Source of the DNA: Gemmatimonadota bacterium
GTDB lineage: Bacteria > Gemmatimonadota > Gemmatimonadetes > JACCXV01
Length of the DNA stretch: 7,597 nucleotides
NCBI GenBank assembly: GCA_013696835.1
Contig: JACCXV010000345.1
Span: 1 to 7,597 of the forward strand
Direction of reading: 5' to 3'
Part shown: piece by piece, positions 6,040-7,597 of the stretch
Position numbering within the stretch: position 1 is the stretch's first letter
Layout: each line of letters opens with the position of its first letter
Notes under the pieces: model-generated
The model's input: only the letters and a program-made list of their open reading frames with translations
Told to the model about the DNA's origin: nothing
Databases searched by the model: none
Translations under genes and position numbers: made by a program

Positions 6040-7236
6040 ATGAAGCTCCACGAGTACCAGGCGAAGGACGTCTTTCGCTCCTTCGGCATTCCCGTACCGC
6101 CAGGCCGCGTGGCGACCACGGCCGGCGAGGCCGGGGAGATCGCACGCGAGTACGGTCGACCGGTGGTGGTGAAGGCGCAGGTGCACGTGGGGGGGCGCGG
6201 GAAGGCGGGGGGCGTGAAGCTCGCGCAGGATCCCGCGGAGGCGCGCGCTCGGGCGCAGGCGATCCTCGGCATGGACATCAAGGGGCTCACGGTGCGTCGC
6301 GTGCTGGTCACCCCCGCCGAGGAGATCGCCAGCGAAGCCTACGCCGCTGTGATCCTGGACCGCGCGGCCCGCTGCGCGACGTTCATGGTGAGCCGCGCGG
6401 GCGGCGTGGACATCGAGCAGGTGGCGGCGGAGACGCCGGAGCTCATCGTCCGCCTCAGCGTCGACCCTCGCTACGGCCTGCTCGAGCACCAGGCGCTCGG
6501 CCTCGGCCTCGCCTTGTACGACGACTTGCGGCAGGCTCGGGCGGCGGCGGGCATCTTCGGGGCGCTGTGGCGCGTCTTCCTCGAGCGCGACGCCTCGCTG
6601 GCCGAGATCAATCCGCTGGTGACCACGCCGGCCGGGGACGTGGTGGCGCTCGACGCCAAGCTCGTGATCGACGACAACGCCCTCTTCCGCCAGCGCGAGC
6701 TCGAGGCCCTCCACGATCCCGAGGGCGAGGAGCCCGCGGAGCTCCAGGCGCGCGCGGCGGGGCTCTCGTACGTGAAGCTCGAGGGGTCCATCGGCTGCAT
6801 CGTGAACGGCGCCGGTCTGGCGATGGCCACGATGGACCTGATCCAGTACTACGGCGGCGACCCAGCCAACTTCCTCGACATCGGCGGCAGCTCGAACCCC
6901 GATAAGGTCCTCAACGCGATGCGCATCCTGCTGGGGGACCCACACGTGGAGGCGGTCCTGTTCAACATCTTCGGCGGGATCACGCGCTGCGACGACGTGG
7001 CGAACGGCCTCGTGGCGGCGCTGGACCAGATCAAGCCTGACGTGCCGATCGCCATCCGGCTGACGGGCACCAACGAGGAGGAGGCGTTGGAGATCCTGCG
7101 CGCCGTCGGTTTGCCGGCGACCAGCTCCATGGACGAGGTGGTGCAGCGCGCCATCGAGCTCGCCCGCGAGCGGACGTCGGCGGCGGGGCGGCAGGCGGTT
7201 GCGGGCCGGCAGGCGGGGGGAGGAAGCTCGCGGTGA
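6040..7236 (+). CDS. sucC: Succinyl-CoA synthetase (ADP/GDP-forming) subunit beta
   Basis: Together with SucD this subunit converts succinyl-CoA, nucleoside diphosphate and phosphate into succinate, CoA and nucleoside triphosphate in the TCA cycle. The N-terminus MKLHEYQAKDVF is the canonical SucC start. An ATP-grasp domain follows, with VVVKAQVHVGGRGKAGGVKL (42-61), EINPLV (189-194) and LDAKLVIDDNALFR (204-217), where the conserved Asn and Asp bind Mg-nucleotide. The C-terminal ligase half carries GCIVNGAGLAMATMD (252-266), ANFLDIGG (276-283), NIFGGITRCD (309-318) and IRLTGTN (339-345). It has 398 residues against 388 in E. coli. The excess is mostly a low-complexity tail from about 379 containing GRQAVAGRQAGG. 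ATP versus GTP preference cannot be read here. The stop overlaps the sucD start by 4 bases (GTGA), the usual coupling for a two-subunit enzyme. Confidence 0.97.
   Translation: MKLHEYQAKDVFRSFGIPVPPGRVATTAGEAGEIAREYGRPVVVKAQVHVGGRGKAGGVKLAQDPAEARARAQAILGMDIKGLTVRRVLVTPAEEIASEAYAAVILDRAARCATFMVSRAGGVDIEQVAAETPELIVRLSVDPRYGLLEHQALGLGLALYDDLRQARAAAGIFGALWRVFLERDASLAEINPLVTTPAGDVVALDAKLVIDDNALFRQRELEALHDPEGEEPAELQARAAGLSYVKLEGSIGCIVNGAGLAMATMDLIQYYGGDPANFLDIGGSSNPDKVLNAMRILLGDPHVEAVLFNIFGGITRCDDVANGLVAALDQIKPDVPIAIRLTGTNEEEALEILRAVGLPATSSMDEVVQRAIELARERTSAAGRQAVAGRQAGGGSSR
7189..7216 (+). repeat. Short direct repeat CGGCAGGCGG inside the 3' end of sucC
   Basis: CGGCAGGCGG occurs at 7189-7198 and again at 7207-7216, exactly 18 bases apart. 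It encodes the in-frame peptide repeat GRQAVA-GRQAGG in the SucC tail, beyond the conserved fold. This looks like a small in-frame duplication or slippage product in GC-rich DNA. The G-rich run just after it forms the sucD ribosome binding site. Confidence 0.6.
7219..7225 (+). promoter_or_regulatory. Ribosome binding site of sucD, inside sucC
   Basis: GGAGGAA lies 7 bases before the GTG at 7233, within the last codons of sucC. The strong site plus the 4-base gene overlap favour matched synthesis of the two subunits and support the GTG start. Confidence 0.7.
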
Positions 7237-7597
7237 GCATCTTCATCGACGCCTCGACGAAGGTGGTCGTGCAGGGCATCACGGGGCGGGACGGCTCGTT
7301 CCACGCACGACAGATGCTCGAGTACGGCACCCGCATCGTGGCGGGTGTGACGCCGGGGAAGGGGGGGCGGCCGTTCGACGGCGTGCCGGTGTTCGACGCC
7401 GTTGCCGAGGCGGTGCGCGAGAGCGGGGCCGACACGGCGGTCATCTACGTCCCCGCGCCCTTCGCGGCGAGCGCGATCCTCGAAGCGGCGGACGCCGGCG
7501 TGGCCCTCATCGTCGCGATCACCGAGGGCGTGCCGGCGAACGACATGATCCGCGTGAATGCCTTCGTGCACGACCGGGGAGCGCGGCTGATCGGCCC
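7233..7597 (+). CDS. sucD: Succinyl-CoA synthetase subunit alpha, N-terminal part (cut by right window edge)
   Basis: The frame from the GTG at 7233 is open for 121 codons plus 2 bases to the window end. It encodes the CoA-binding Rossmann domain of SucD: VSIFIDASTKVVVQGITG at the N-terminus, QGITGRDGSFHARQM (14-28) where CoA phosphate binds, TPGKGG (40-45), VPAPFAAS (73-80) and ITEGVP (96-101). These match SucD from many bacteria in order and spacing. The alpha subunit carries the phosphohistidine intermediate, but that His (246 in E. coli) lies beyond the window and cannot be checked. The start overlaps the sucC stop (GTG at 7233, TGA at 7234-7236), so the genes form a coupled sucCD pair. 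Confidence 0.96.
   Translation, partial: MSIFIDASTKVVVQGITGRDGSFHARQMLEYGTRIVAGVTPGKGGRPFDGVPVFDAVAEAVRESGADTAVIYVPAPFAASAILEAADAGVALIVAITEGVPANDMIRVNAFVHDRGARLIG

Noticed and set aside
4581..6311. A 576-codon open frame on the minus strand opposite the COG2403 gene and the start of sucC
   Set aside because: It spans two well-supported plus-strand genes and the gap between them, has no recognisable motif and is rich in Arg, His, Val and Asp as expected of a shadow frame.

Overview
The window is a GC-rich (roughly 70% by eye), densely packed bacterial chromosome segment. Five genes point rightward and one partial gene points leftward at the left edge. Four of the five rightward genes start with GTG, and the long open frames seen antisense to them are by-products of GC-rich third codon positions. 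The gene set fits several GC-rich phyla, such as Gemmatimonadota or a deltaproteobacterial-type lineage, and I cannot choose between them from this sequence. I see no mobile element, CRISPR array, tRNA or rRNA.

Layout. Positions 1-147 (minus strand) hold the first 49 codons of a probable lipoprotein with a clear signal peptide and lipobox. It runs off the left edge. A 135-base divergent spacer (148-282) separates it from a phosphomannomutase/phosphoglucomutase (283-1695). Only 4 bases later comes a 950-residue UPF0182 membrane protein of unknown function (1700-4552). After 52 bases follows a P-loop GTPase-like protein of the COG2403 / cyclic 2,3-diphosphoglycerate synthetase family (4605-5918). 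After 121 bases come sucC (6040-7236) and sucD (7233 to the right edge), the two subunits of succinyl-CoA synthetase, overlapping by 4 bases.

How the genes work together. The mutase makes sugar 1-phosphates for nucleotide-sugar and envelope polysaccharide synthesis. Its tight coupling to the UPF0182 protein is the best local hint that the latter acts at the envelope. SucCD is the substrate-level phosphorylation step of the TCA cycle. The COG2403 protein is the most interesting member: its characterised archaeal relative makes cyclic 2,3-diphosphoglycerate, a compatible solute known from methanogens, and its role in a bacterium beside TCA genes is unclear. All rightward genes could be co-transcribed, since I found no intrinsic terminator between them, but the 121-base gap before sucC leaves room for a separate promoter.

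I did not find a clear new multi-gene defence or mobile system. The open questions are the COG2403 enzyme, the UPF0182 protein, the lipoprotein at the left edge and a possible 38-residue ORF between the COG2403 gene and sucC. Family assignments come from recalled conserved motifs, not database searches.
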